Source: Aedoeadaptatus nemausensis (GTDB taxonomy: Bacteria > Bacillota > Clostridia > Tissierellales > Peptoniphilaceae). Taken from it: a stretch of 64,000 nt of DNA. A model generated the notes under the pieces. It did not search any database. It was not told the origin of the DNA and worked only from the letters and a program-made list of their open reading frames with translations. The DNA is taken from the NCBI RefSeq assembly GCF_903819165.1, contig NZ_CAIJCS010000026.1, positions 62,001 to 126,000 of the forward strand, in the 5' to 3' direction. Positions 35,303 through 42,748 of this stretch are shown in pieces (position 1 is the first letter of the stretch; the number at the start of each line of letters is the position of its first letter). Made by a program: the position numbers and the translations under genes.

Positions 35303-36528
35303 CGTCTCTCCCATTCGCGGCGCACCGTCTCGAGGGGAAGGGCGCGCTCTAAGGCGATCTTCCGCAAATCCTCGTATTCCGGGCTCACCTTTTCCATATC
35401 GTTCCATCGGCCGATTTTCGTGCGAACAGTCCCGAGCTTCGTTTCCGTCTCTTCAGTTCTTCTCGGCAGCTCGATCTTTTCCACGGGAATCTTCTTAATC
35501 CCCAATGTGGTCGTGTGGGAAAAGAGCACGTCGCAAATAGCGGAGCTCTTTTCCCCGTCGGTCAATACGTCCAGGCGGTAGCCCGGTCGATTTTTCTTCA
35601 TGAAGATCGGCGTAAAGCTCACATCCCGCGCTCCGGCTTCAAAAAGTCGTTCCATACAAAAGCCCAGGGCTTCCCCGGTCATGTCGTCTAAATTACAACT
35701 GTACCATACGGGGGCCGTTTCCTCTTCCGTTTCCAGGAAAAAAATGCGGAGCACATTGGGCACCACGCCCTCTCTCGTTCCGGCGCCGTAGGACACTTTG
35801 ATTACGCGTCCTTCCGGGCGGGCCATGTAGTTTGCCCCGATGCCTTTTAATATGGCGGCACCCGTAGGCGTGGTGAGCTCCACATCCGCCTTCGGCCCTC
35901 CTAAGGGCGCATCGAGGGAGGCTAAAAGATAAGCCGTGGCAGGAGCGGGCACCGGATATTCCCCGTGGGCGCAGTGCACCGTGCCGCCTCCCGGATTGAC
36001 GGCGCCTACATAAATCGCCTCTACATCGGCTGCAATCGTAAAATAAGCCGCCCCTAAAACGTCGACGACGGAATCCAGTTCCCCGACCTCGTGGAAGTGA
36101 ACGGTGTCCGGATCTTTTCCGTGTACTCTCGCCTCAGCTTCGGCCAGGGGGCGATAAATGGCCTTGGCGAGGGATTTTACTTCTTCGGAGAAATCACATC
36201 GATCGATAAGAGTGTGAACCGCTTTTAAATCACGATGATGATGAGAATGGTGGTGATCATGTTCATGAACGTGATCATGTGAATGGTCGTGTACATGCTC
36301 GTGAACACCGTCGGCTTCGGAAAGCTTGTCCTCTTCCCCTATCAAATTGAAGTAAGTGGCGGAAATACCGGCCTTATCGCGCTTTTCCACGATCACATCT
36401 TCGGGATGAATCCCCAGGGGATGGAGCCCCTTTAAAAAAGGTTCGATCTTATAGCCCCCGTCCAGCATGGCGCCGATAAACATATTGCCGCTGATGCCGC
36501 TGAAGGGATCGATATAGAGCGCCCTCAT
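35299..36528 (-). CDS. larC: Nickel-pincer cofactor nickel insertase LarC
   Basis: The 409-residue protein begins MRALYIDPFSGISGNM and has a His-rich metal-binding stretch at residues 76-98 (HEHVHDHSHDHVHEHDHHH), followed by the LarC core FHEVGELDSVVDVLGA and the C-terminal ferredoxin-like part. LarC inserts Ni into the pyridinium dithiocarboxylate cofactor using CTP. In Lactobacillus larC is split by a programmed frameshift; here it is one continuous frame. It overlaps larE and rnhA by 4 bp each. larA and larB are not in the window. Confidence 0.93.
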   Translation of the reverse strand: MRALYIDPFSGISGNMFIGAMLDGGYKIEPFLKGLHPLGIHPEDVIVEKRDKAGISATYFNLIGEEDKLSEADGVHEHVHDHSHDHVHEHDHHHSHHHRDLKAVHTLIDRCDFSEEVKSLAKAIYRPLAEAEARVHGKDPDTVHFHEVGELDSVVDVLGAAYFTIAADVEAIYVGAVNPGGGTVHCAHGEYPVPAPATAYLLASLDAPLGGPKADVELTTPTGAAILKGIGANYMARPEGRVIKVSYGAGTREGVVPNVLRIFFLETEEETAPVWYSCNLDDMTGEALGFCMERLFEAGARDVSFTPIFMKKNRPGYRLDVLTDGEKSSAICDVLFSHTTTLGIKKIPVEKIELPRRTEETETKLGTVRTKIGRWNDMEKVSPEYEDLRKIALERALPLETVRREWERR

Positions 36529-37340
36529 TTTATCTCCAAACTCTCATCCTGAGAGCCCGATCGAAAGCCCAGTACATCGAGTGTGGTATAGAGAACGCCC
36601 AGCTCTTTAAAATAATCGCTTACGGTCTCTCTGTGAAGGGACATAAATTTTGCAAAGTCCTCCACGGGGAGTTCGATCCGCGCCAGATTGCCGTGAAGGC
36701 GCATGCGGCAGACCAGATAACCCAACTGATGGAGAAACACTTCGCCCTTTTCCACAATGGCCAGGTTCTCGTGCGTCAGAGGCGTGCCGTAGGGAATACG
36801 CGTCGCCAAACAGGAATTGGACGGCTTATTCCATGTGGGAAGGTCATAGCGGGCCTTGGAAACCTTCCGCACATCCTCTTTCCCGAATCCCGCTTCCTTC
36901 AAGGGGCTTACGATCTTAAGCTCTTCCAGCGCTTTGAGCCCCGGGCGATACTCCCCGAGATCGTCGCAATTCGTGCCGTCCATTACCGTCGAAAAACCCT
37001 TCTCCTTGGCGTAATCGAGAATCGTCTCAAACGCCGCTCGCTTACAATAATAGCAGCGGTCTTTCGTGTTTTCGGCGATGCGGGGATCGCTGTCCAGGCC
37101 CACGGAAATGACCTTAACCTTCCAGCCGAGCATTTCCGCCATCACATAGGCGTCGAATTTCTCCCGCTTCGGATGAAGGTCATTTTCTACATAAATGCCG
37201 AGAACATTTTCGGCGCCTAAAATTTCCGTGGCGGCGGCCATTAAAAAAGACGAGTCCACGCCGCCGGAATAGGCGATGGCGACGGAACCGTAAGGCTCGA
37301 TGATCCCTCTCAGTTTTTCAAACATATCCATTTTAGTCAA
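36525..37340 (-). CDS. larE: Sacrificial sulfur transferase LarE
   Basis: The 271-residue protein has the PP-loop SGGVDSS (25-31). The sacrificial cysteine lies in SNSCLATRIPYG (Cys177, matching Cys176 of the Lactobacillus enzyme). A further CYYC pair lies at about 96-99. It adds sulfur to the adenylated pyridinium biscarboxylate precursor of the nickel-pincer cofactor. The start is TTG after AAGGAG. It forms an operon larE-larC-rnhA. Confidence 0.92.
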   Translation of the reverse strand: MTKMDMFEKLRGIIEPYGSVAIAYSGGVDSSFLMAAATEILGAENVLGIYVENDLHPKREKFDAYVMAEMLGWKVKVISVGLDSDPRIAENTKDRCYYCKRAAFETILDYAKEKGFSTVMDGTNCDDLGEYRPGLKALEELKIVSPLKEAGFGKEDVRKVSKARYDLPTWNKPSNSCLATRIPYGTPLTHENLAIVEKGEVFLHQLGYLVCRMRLHGNLARIELPVEDFAKFMSLHRETVSDYFKELGVLYTTLDVLGFRSGSQDESLEIK

Positions 37341-37354
37341 GGTAACTCCTTATA

Positions 37355-37381
37355 TAAAAAATGACCCTCTCGGGCCATTTT
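37355..37381 (-). terminator. Terminator of pta
   Basis: The arms AAAATGGCCC and GGGTCATTTT (one wobble pair) enclose a 4-nt loop, with T run on the minus strand. Confidence 0.85.
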
Positions 37382-37391
37382 CCGTTTTAGA

Positions 37392-38369
37392 TTAGTCAGC
37401 TAAATAAGCTTGTACTGCCGTAATAATGGCAAGTTGATAAACCTCTTCCTTGTTGCAACCGCGGGAAAGGTCGTTTACCGGCATATTGAGACCTTGAAGG
37501 ATCGGGCCGATGGCTTCGAAGCCGCCGAGACGTTGGGCGATCTTGTAGCCGATATTGCCTGCTTCCAAACTGGGGAAAATAAAGGAGTTGGCTTGGCCTG
37601 CCACGTCGGAATCCGGTGCTTTTTTCTTGCCCACTTCGGGAACGAAAGCGGCGTCGAATTGTAATTCACCGTCGATTTTAATTTCGGGGTGTTCGTCTTT
37701 AACCATTTGAGTCGCATCGGCTACCATGGTCACCGTGTCGCTCTTAGCGGAACCCTTGGTGGAGAAAGAGAGCATGGCGATCTTCGGATCCACGCCGAAT
37801 TGCTTAGCCGATACATGGGTAGCTACGGCAACTTCCGCCATGGTTTGCGTATCCATGGAAGTATTGATAGCGCAGTCCGCCATGAAGTAACGTTCGTCTT
37901 CGCGAATTAGAATAAACAGACCGGATACGCGGCTGATGCCCGGTTTGGTCTTGATGATTTGAAGTGCGGGAAGAACGGTTTCGCCGGTGGTGTGTTCAGC
38001 ACCGGAAACCATACCGTCGGCATAGCCTGCGTAGACCATCATGGTGCCCAAGTAGTTAGCTTCTTTAAGTTTTTCCTTAGCACCGGCTTCGTCGATTTTG
38101 CCCTTGCGACGTTCGACAAATTTTTCAACGAGCTCTTCTTCGTGCTCGTATTTGCCCGGCTCTACGATGTCTAAGCCTTGAAGATCCAAGCCTTCTTTTT
38201 TAGCCACTTCTTCAATAGCCGACTTTTCGCCGATAACGATAGGTTTAATCAAACCGTCTTTAGCGTGTTCTACCGCTGCCCAAAGAACGCGCGCATCGCT
38301 GCCTTCGGGGAAGACGATTTTCATTTGATTACCTTTAAGGCGTTCACTCATTTCTTGAATAAAATCCAT
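37392..38369 (-). CDS. pta: Phosphate acetyltransferase
   Basis: The protein is about 325 residues, the short single-domain Pta. It converts acetyl-CoA and phosphate to acetyl phosphate for ATP formation. Diagnostic blocks are KIVFPEGSDARVLWAA near the start, ADGMVSGAEHTTGETVLPALQIIKT, and PVNDLSRGCNKEEVYQLA at the end. The chosen ATG follows AAAGGA; an upstream start lacks a ribosome site. It has its own promoter and terminator. Confidence 0.96.
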   Translation of the reverse strand: MDFIQEMSERLKGNQMKIVFPEGSDARVLWAAVEHAKDGLIKPIVIGEKSAIEEVAKKEGLDLQGLDIVEPGKYEHEEELVEKFVERRKGKIDEAGAKEKLKEANYLGTMMVYAGYADGMVSGAEHTTGETVLPALQIIKTKPGISRVSGLFILIREDERYFMADCAINTSMDTQTMAEVAVATHVSAKQFGVDPKIAMLSFSTKGSAKSDTVTMVADATQMVKDEHPEIKIDGELQFDAAFVPEVGKKKAPDSDVAGQANSFIFPSLEAGNIGYKIAQRLGGFEAIGPILQGLNMPVNDLSRGCNKEEVYQLAIITAVQAYLAD

Positions 38370-38438
38370 ATTGAATTCCTTTCTCCTCGTTGTACATTTT
38401 AAAATCGATTCCATGAAGTAAGATCCACAGTTACATTA

Positions 38439-38467
38439 AATATACCACATTGATCCCATGGTGACAA
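38439..38467 (-). promoter_or_regulatory. pta promoter
   Basis: On the minus strand TTGTCA and TATATT are separated by 17 bp, about 70 nt before the pta start. Confidence 0.65.
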
Positions 38468-38501
38468 AATCGGTAAAATCTTGTCAAATAAAAAAGGGCA
38501 T

Positions 38502-38530
38502 AAAAAAATCTGCCCTTACAGGACAGATTT
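38502..38530 (-). terminator. Terminator of the tRNA-Pro pair
   Basis: The arms AAATCTGTCC and GGGCAGATTT (one wobble pair) enclose a 5-nt loop and are followed by seven T on the minus strand. It begins 4 nt after the CCA of the second tRNA. Confidence 0.85.
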
Positions 38531-38533
38531 CTT

Positions 38534-38610
38534 TGGTCGGAGTGAAAGGATTTGAACCTTCGACCTCATGCTCCCGAAGCATGCGCGCTACCAAACTGCG
38601 CCACACCCCG
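38534..38610 (-). tRNA. tRNA-Pro (anticodon CGG)
   Basis: The cloverleaf is complete with an encoded CCA. The acceptor stem is CGGGGTG/CACTCCG (one wobble pair), the anticodon arm is CATGC-TTCGGGA-GCATG, and the T arm includes GGTTCAAATCC. It reads CCG. Confidence 0.96.
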
Positions 38611-38631
38611 CTATCGATTACGGTTTAATTA

Positions 38632-38708
38632 TGGTCGGGGTGAAAGGATTTGAACCTTCGACCCCATGGTCCCAAACCATGTGCGCTACCAAACTGCGCC
38701 ACACCCCG
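38632..38708 (-). tRNA. tRNA-Pro (anticodon TGG)
   Basis: The cloverleaf is complete with an encoded CCA. The acceptor stem is CGGGGTG/CACCCCG and the anticodon arm is CATGG-TTTGGGA-CCATG. It is nearly identical to the adjacent tRNA-Pro except in the anticodon arm, so the pair arose by duplication. It reads CCA and relatives. Confidence 0.96.
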
Positions 38709-38882
38709 TAACCTCTAACAAAGTACATTATAAAGCTTAAACAGAAATTTTACAAGCCCTATTTATGGAAAGCTTCACTTCAAACATAATCAGTATAGAG
38801 TTTCTCTATTGAAAATCGATTGAAACCTAATTCAGTCAATGGTTAACATCATTAAAATTGAAATTTCTTTTACGATGAGCCC

Positions 38883-39116
38883 TTAGTTCGAAGCAGCCGT
38901 CAACTCTTTATAAGATACCGGCGGTTCAATATTATTCTTCTCGTAATCTTCTATAAATTCATCCACAGCTTCGCAAAAAATCTCTTCCAATTCGTCGATT
39001 GTTTCGCCACCGTAACACACGATGGAGTCAATTCCTTGAATTTCTCCGAAATACATTTTATCTACTTCGCTATACTCAATACTACCGATATATTCCTTGT
39101 ATTTCATTAATTTCAT
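38883..39116 (-). CDS. HicB-like protein A
   Basis: The 77-residue protein has the partial RNase H-like HicB fold: MKYKEYIGSIEYSEVDKMYFGEIQGID, then CYGGETIDELEEIFCEAVDEFIEDYEKN. HicB proteins neutralise HicA mRNA interferases. The start follows AAAGGTGTAGC. It is the last of a tight leftward series of four such genes; no HicA gene is adjacent. The C-terminal DNA-binding part found in longer HicB proteins is missing. Confidence 0.78.
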   Translation of the reverse strand: MKLMKYKEYIGSIEYSEVDKMYFGEIQGIDSIVCYGGETIDELEEIFCEAVDEFIEDYEKNNIEPPVSYKELTAASN

Positions 39117-39117
39117 G

Positions 39118-39345
39118 CTACACCTTTTTTTCATCCAAGACTTTTACTAACTCAGGTTCTACCCCTCTTATATCACAAGCTTCGAAATAAGCTTCAACTG
39201 CTCCCTTAAAATCTTCAGTCATTTCTTCGACTGTATCACCGTAAAATGCAAATCCACCATCAACAAGTAAATATCCAGAAATTTTTCCTTGAATTCTTTT
39301 TTCTTTTACGACTCCAGCAATACCCTTGTGTTGTAATACTTTCAT
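39118..39345 (-). CDS. HicB-like protein B
   Basis: The 75-residue protein has the HicB pattern MKVLQHKGIAGVVKEKRIQGKISGYLLVDGGFAFYGDTVEEMTEDFKGAVEAYFEAC shortened to one domain: a beta hairpin, the G-D-T loop and a helix. It is separated from gene A by 1 bp and from gene C by 10 bp, so the genes are co-transcribed. No toxin partner is seen. Confidence 0.75.
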   Translation of the reverse strand: MKVLQHKGIAGVVKEKRIQGKISGYLLVDGGFAFYGDTVEEMTEDFKGAVEAYFEACDIRGVEPELVKVLDEKKV

Positions 39346-39355
39346 AATATTACAC

Positions 39356-39550
39356 CTAATCCTTCACACTTGGTTCCGAATATTCTAAATAGCACTTACA
39401 AGCCTCTCTAAAATCTTGAATCGCTTCCTCTTCCGTGTCTCCAAAAAAAGAAAAAAATCCTTCAATACCTAAAATCTTACCGATATAAACATTATCTCTG
39501 GAATCAAACGTATACGAACCCGAAAGATTTTTATATTTTAGCAGTTTCAT
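39356..39550 (-). CDS. HicB-like protein C (first copy)
   Basis: The 64-residue protein starts at the ATG after AGGAGATTCT; a longer upstream frame lacks a ribosome site. Motifs KNLSGSYTFDSRDNVYIGKI and FFGDTEEEAIQDFREAC show the HicB domain. It is closely related to gene F in the right-hand block; their 5' ends lie in a duplicated DNA segment. Confidence 0.75.
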   Translation of the reverse strand: MKLLKYKNLSGSYTFDSRDNVYIGKILGIEGFFSFFGDTEEEAIQDFREACKCYLEYSEPSVKD

Positions 39551-39810
39551 AGAATCTCCTATTCGTCTAATCCATAGCTTTTTCTTAATCAGAATTTTCA
39601 AGGTAAAATTCAACTACTTCTTTAAAGTCCTCAATCAATTCATCTTCCGTTTTACCATAAAAACAAGCAACACCATTTATTAGCAAATGACCACAATAAT
39701 CGCCTTCGATTTTTTCGTCTTCAATTATACCGACGATCCCCTTGTGCATGATCTTTTTCATGGAGCCTCCTTTTCTTGCTCATATCATAGCACAACGAGG
39801 CGAGCCAATT
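39487..39810. repeat. Direct repeat, left copy (about 325 bp)
   Basis: It is nearly identical to the segment at 40928-41254. It covers the 5' part of the HicB-like gene C, the whole of gene D and its upstream region, ending in CACAACGAGGCGAGCCAATT. The copies lie about 1.44 kb apart in the same orientation. Confidence 0.88.
39585..39761 (-). CDS. HicB-like protein D (58 aa, first copy)
   Basis: A 58-codon frame starts MKKIMHKGIVGIIEDEKIEG and ends YLENSD, with CFYGKTEDELIEDFKEVVEFY in the middle, the single HicB domain. The start follows GGAGGCTCC. It is almost identical to gene G in the right-hand repeat, with only a few substitutions, all in frame, so both copies appear to be under selection. 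Confidence 0.72.
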   Translation of the reverse strand: MKKIMHKGIVGIIEDEKIEGDYCGHLLINGVACFYGKTEDELIEDFKEVVEFYLENSD

Positions 39811-39966
39811 CATGTCGAAATCTAAACTTTTAAGCGACAATCAAAATCGAGCAAGCGAAAGGCTTACCCGATTAAGTCCAACTTTTGGGGGTCAGTGCAA
39901 AAAGCAATGCTAGGGTCGTTCTATAGGTAGCTGAAGTTTGAAACACAATGGACAGTAGAGGAAAGT

Positions 39967-40449
39967 TTACATGACTTCGTATAGCAAATAAAGGGTATTT
40001 TCATTGCTAGGAACGTAAAGGAAATAAATATCTCCACCTTTTTGGTATTTGTAGCAGCGGGGATGGGGATCTTTTTCTATTTGAGGACCAAGAATAGGTT
40101 GAATTTTTTCCTTATGGTCTCTAAGAAAAGGAGTTTCCACTACTTGAGTTATAAATTCTTCAGGAGAGATGGGCTGAACCTTGGAATCCAAATGCTCTGG
40201 GGTCCAGTGTTTTACTTCCTCTCTTTCGTAATGAAGAAGGCTAAATCCGGTAGGTTCCCAGCCTTCTGTCCTGAAAATCACTTCTTCATGGAATCCCTTA
40301 GGAAGAGCAAAAAAAGGATAGGTTGTCTGATAATATCTGTTTTTAGCCATATCTGTTTTTGGCCATATAAAAACGGAAAATAAGCAAGCAAAAATTAAGA
40401 GGCAAAAGATCAAAATCCGGAATCGAAATAGTTTATGTTTAGTCATCAT
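39967..40449 (-). CDS. Unknown membrane-anchored protein
   Basis: The protein is about 160 residues, with one N-terminal membrane helix (about residues 12-32, ILIFCLLIFACLFSVFIW) and an extracytoplasmic domain of about 125 residues with PFFALPKGFHEEVIFRTEGW and a C-terminal DIYFLYVPSNENTLYLLYEVM. The ATG ATG start follows GGAG. No family is recognised. It sits between the two blocks of HicB-like genes inside the tRNA-flanked AT-rich pocket. Confidence 0.65.
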   Translation of the reverse strand: MMTKHKLFRFRILIFCLLIFACLFSVFIWPKTDMAKNRYYQTTYPFFALPKGFHEEVIFRTEGWEPTGFSLLHYEREEVKHWTPEHLDSKVQPISPEEFITQVVETPFLRDHKEKIQPILGPQIEKDPHPRCYKYQKGGDIYFLYVPSNENTLYLLYEVM

Positions 40450-40564
40450 ATAAGGACTCCTGTCTTTTATCTTGCTGACGCTTCCCACTAGTTATTAGTA
40501 TACGATTATATAAAAATAGCTAAAAAATTACAAAGAATGTGTTTAGTCATGAACAATACCACCG

Positions 40565-40786
40565 TTAAACATTTAAAACTGCAATGTCCATTGGCTTAAT
40601 TTGCCTGCTCAAGCAATAGTCCTTATAGTCGCTTACACTGGTACGAAAAGCTTCTATTGCTTCATTCTCTGTTTCTCCGTGATAGGAAAAAACACCTTTT
40701 ACACCTTGAATTTTTCCGTAAAAAACTTTATCAACTGTTGAAAATTTTAAAGAGCCCACAACGCCTTCGCGAATCAACAATTTCAT
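40565..40786 (-). CDS. HicB-like protein E
   Basis: The 73-residue protein MKLLIREGVVGSLKFSTVD... with FGKIQG-like (YGKIQGVKG) and YHGETENEAIEAFRTSV segments is a single HicB domain. It resembles gene A most (shared GS-x4-S-x-VDK and G-x-IQG), so it is the likely counterpart in the right-hand block. It lies 10 bp after gene F. Confidence 0.75.
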   Translation of the reverse strand: MKLLIREGVVGSLKFSTVDKVFYGKIQGVKGVFSYHGETENEAIEAFRTSVSDYKDYCLSRQIKPMDIAVLNV

Positions 40787-40796
40787 AAAATCTCCT

Positions 40797-40991
40797 CTAA
40801 CCCTTTACACTCGATGCCATATAATCTAAATAACACTCACAAACTTCCTCAAAGTCTTGAATTGCTTCTTCTTCTGTATCGCCGAAAAAAGGAAAATAGC
40901 CGTCTATATCTAAAATCTCACCAATAAAAACATTATCTCTGGAATCAAACGTATACGAACCCGAAAGATTTTTATATTTTAGCAATTTCAT
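40797..40991 (-). CDS. HicB-like protein F (second copy of C)
   Basis: The 64-residue protein shares the first 20 residues with gene C (MKLLKYKNLSGSYTFDSRDN) and then diverges moderately, keeping FFGDTEEEAIQDFEEVCECYLDY. Divergence in the 3' part against an almost identical 5' part suggests recombination or gene conversion inside the repeat. The start follows AGGAGATTCT. Confidence 0.75.
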   Translation of the reverse strand: MKLLKYKNLSGSYTFDSRDNVFIGEILDIDGYFPFFGDTEEEAIQDFEEVCECYLDYMASSVKG

Positions 40992-41254
40992 AGAATCTCC
41001 TATTCTCTAACCCATTAGCTTTTTCTTAATCAGAATTTTCAAGGTAAAATTCAACTACTTCTTTAAAGTCCTCAATCAATTCATCTTCCGTTTTACCATA
41101 AAAACAAGCTACACCATTTATCAGCAAACGACCGCAATAATCGCCTTCGATTTTTTCATCTTCAATTACGCCGACGATCCCCTTGTGCATGATCTTTTTC
41201 ATGGAGCCCCCTTGCTCCTTTGCTCATATCATAGCACAACGAGGCGAGCCAATT
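40928..41254. repeat. Direct repeat, right copy (about 325 bp)
   Basis: It is the partner of the segment at 39487-39810. It ends about 30 bp before the terminator of tRNA-Arg. No terminal inverted repeats or transposase are seen, so it is a segmental duplication rather than an insertion sequence. Confidence 0.88.
41026..41202 (-). CDS. HicB-like protein G (58 aa, second copy of D)
   Basis: The 58-codon frame is nearly identical to gene D (MKKIMHKGIVGVIEDEKIEG, with R for H in the CGRLLINGVACFYG part). It is the first gene of the right-hand block. The start follows a GGGGGCTCC site. Confidence 0.72.
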   Translation of the reverse strand: MKKIMHKGIVGVIEDEKIEGDYCGRLLINGVACFYGKTEDELIEDFKEVVEFYLENSD

Positions 41255-41283
41255 GATGGGGCAAACTATAACATTTAAGTAAC

Positions 41284-41319
41284 AAAAAAGGACCGAGGCT
41301 TTTCGCTCTCGGTCCTTTT
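41284..41319 (-). terminator. Terminator of tRNA-Arg
   Basis: The perfect 12-bp arms AAAAGGACCGAG and CTCGGTCCTTTT enclose a 10-nt loop, with A/T runs on both sides. Confidence 0.9.
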
Positions 41320-41323
41320 CATA

Positions 41324-41400
41324 TGGCGAACCCGATTGGATTCGAACCAACGATCTTTGCCTTCGGAGGGCAACGTTCTATCCAGCTGAACTACGGGTTC
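41324..41400 (-). tRNA. tRNA-Arg (anticodon CCG)
   Basis: The cloverleaf is complete with an encoded CCA. The acceptor stem is GAACCCG/CGGGTTC, the anticodon arm is TTGCC-CTCCGAA-GGCAA, and the T arm has GGTTCGAATCC. It reads CGG. It bounds the HicB pocket on the right. Confidence 0.96.
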
Positions 41401-41435
41401 ATACCGATCCATTTTAGCAATAGTCCGCTGTGGTG

Positions 41436-42740
41436 TCAAGCGGCCCGTTCCATGGAGCGGAACACGGCCGCCATCAGGTCTTTGTATTTTAGGATGGGAT
41501 TGGGATGTTTAATATCTTCTTTGACGAAAACATCGGCCCGTCCGATTTCTTTCCCGCCCGATTCGTAGCGCACGCGGCCCACCGGCTCTTTTCTGGAATG
41601 GGGCACGGTTATGTCGTAGAAATCCACGTAGCGCTTTACCTCTTCCCCCTCCTTCTTCAAGTAGAGGAGTTCCTTTCCGGCGTAGACCGGCGAGTGATTG
41701 GGGGAAGCGTCTTTTAACTCCAGCATGCCTACCTCTTCGTCTTTTTTACAGAGATAGGTTGAGCGGTACGCCAGTGCGCGCTTTGAAAGTTTCAGGGCCG
41801 CCGCGTAACGATCCATATCGTTTTGCGCCCCCATGTAGACGCCGATAAAGCGGGTAAAGCGAGTGTTCTCATCGCCCATTTGGGCGCCCGTGGCGATAAA
41901 GCAGCGGCCGGCGATGCCCGTGTAGCCGGTCTTCAAGCCGTCAACAGGAGCGAGAATACCCATAAGGGGGTTGGTGTTGTAGGCCAAGTATTCTCTCTGG
42001 GGCTCGTTCAGTTTTTCCCGCGCTGTGGCCTGTAAGATCATGGGATAATCTTTTAATAGTCTGCGGGAAAGTTCGAACATCTCCCGAGCCGTCGCTCGAT
42101 TGTAATCGTCTTTTGCGTAATCGGTGAGGCCGTGGCAATTGATGAAGTGGGCGTGGGTCAAGCCGAGTTCCTTCGCCTTGGCGTTCATTCGCGCTACAAA
42201 GGCTTCTTGACTTCCGGCGATGTGCTCGGCCAGGGAAATCATGGCGTCGTTTCCCGAGACGATCATGCCGGCGTGAATAAGTTCTTCTACCGTGTAGACT
42301 TCGTTTTCTTTCATTTTGTAAGTACTGCCGTGCATGGAGGCGGCGTCGTGGCCGATGGTGACCTTATCCTTCATCCCGATTTCACCTTTATCAATGGCAT
42401 CGTAGATACAGTACATGGCCATAAGTTTCGATGTGGAGGCAAGGCCCACCACTTCGTCGGCATTGTGTTCTTCATAGATTTTCCCCGTCTCGTAATCGCC
42501 GATGACATAGCTTTTCAAGAGGGCGGTTTCGGGTTTCGCCATGGCTTCATCGAATGCTTTTTTCTCCGTGGCGTTCATTTGCAAGACGCCCTTCGCCGTA
42601 TGGATTTTTTCTTTTTGATCCCTGGGCTCCTCTACTTTTTTGGGCGGAGCGTTTTCCGCTCCGTTTGCAGCAGGCGGCGCCGCCCCCATAAGGAGGAGGG
42701 CCGCAAGAAAAAGGGCCACACTTCGTTTTAGTAACTTCAT
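41436..42740 (-). CDS. D-alanyl-D-alanine carboxypeptidase (DacF/PBP type)
   Basis: The 434-residue secreted serine peptidase trims the pentapeptide of peptidoglycan. It has a signal peptide (residues 1-28), the active-site motifs STSK (Ser102, Lys105), SGN (162-164) and KTG (270-272), and a C-terminal beta domain, in the order of the DacA/DacF family. It follows the UDP-GlcNAc epimerase gene by 8 bp. Confidence 0.94.
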   Translation of the reverse strand: MKLLKRSVALFLAALLLMGAAPPAANGAENAPPKKVEEPRDQKEKIHTAKGVLQMNATEKKAFDEAMAKPETALLKSYVIGDYETGKIYEEHNADEVVGLASTSKLMAMYCIYDAIDKGEIGMKDKVTIGHDAASMHGSTYKMKENEVYTVEELIHAGMIVSGNDAMISLAEHIAGSQEAFVARMNAKAKELGLTHAHFINCHGLTDYAKDDYNRATAREMFELSRRLLKDYPMILQATAREKLNEPQREYLAYNTNPLMGILAPVDGLKTGYTGIAGRCFIATGAQMGDENTRFTRFIGVYMGAQNDMDRYAAALKLSKRALAYRSTYLCKKDEEVGMLELKDASPNHSPVYAGKELLYLKKEGEEVKRYVDFYDITVPHSRKEPVGRVRYESGGKEIGRADVFVKEDIKHPNPILKYKDLMAAVFRSMERAA

Positions 42741-42748
42741 CCAAACTC

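Noticed and set aside
36633-37220. Rightward open frame of 195 codons over larE
   Set aside because: It is a shadow of larE, whose PP-loop and Cys motif are clear.
39861-39960. Decayed gene or IS remnant between the HicB blocks
   Set aside because: The stretch shows only a short similarity to a terminator near 30 kb and no coding continuity, too little to annotate.
38883-41254. HicAB toxin-antitoxin pair
   Set aside because: All small frames have the HicB pattern; none shows the HicA fold or GSH motif, so a toxin pair is not supported.
38711-41283. Insertion sequence or phage island at the tRNA genes
   Set aside because: No transposase, integrase, terminal inverted repeats or tRNA-derived attachment copies are visible; the repeats are a segmental duplication.
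42132-42731. Rightward open frame of 199 codons over the D,D-carboxypeptidase gene
   Set aside because: It is antisense to motifs SxxK, SGN and KTG of the real gene.
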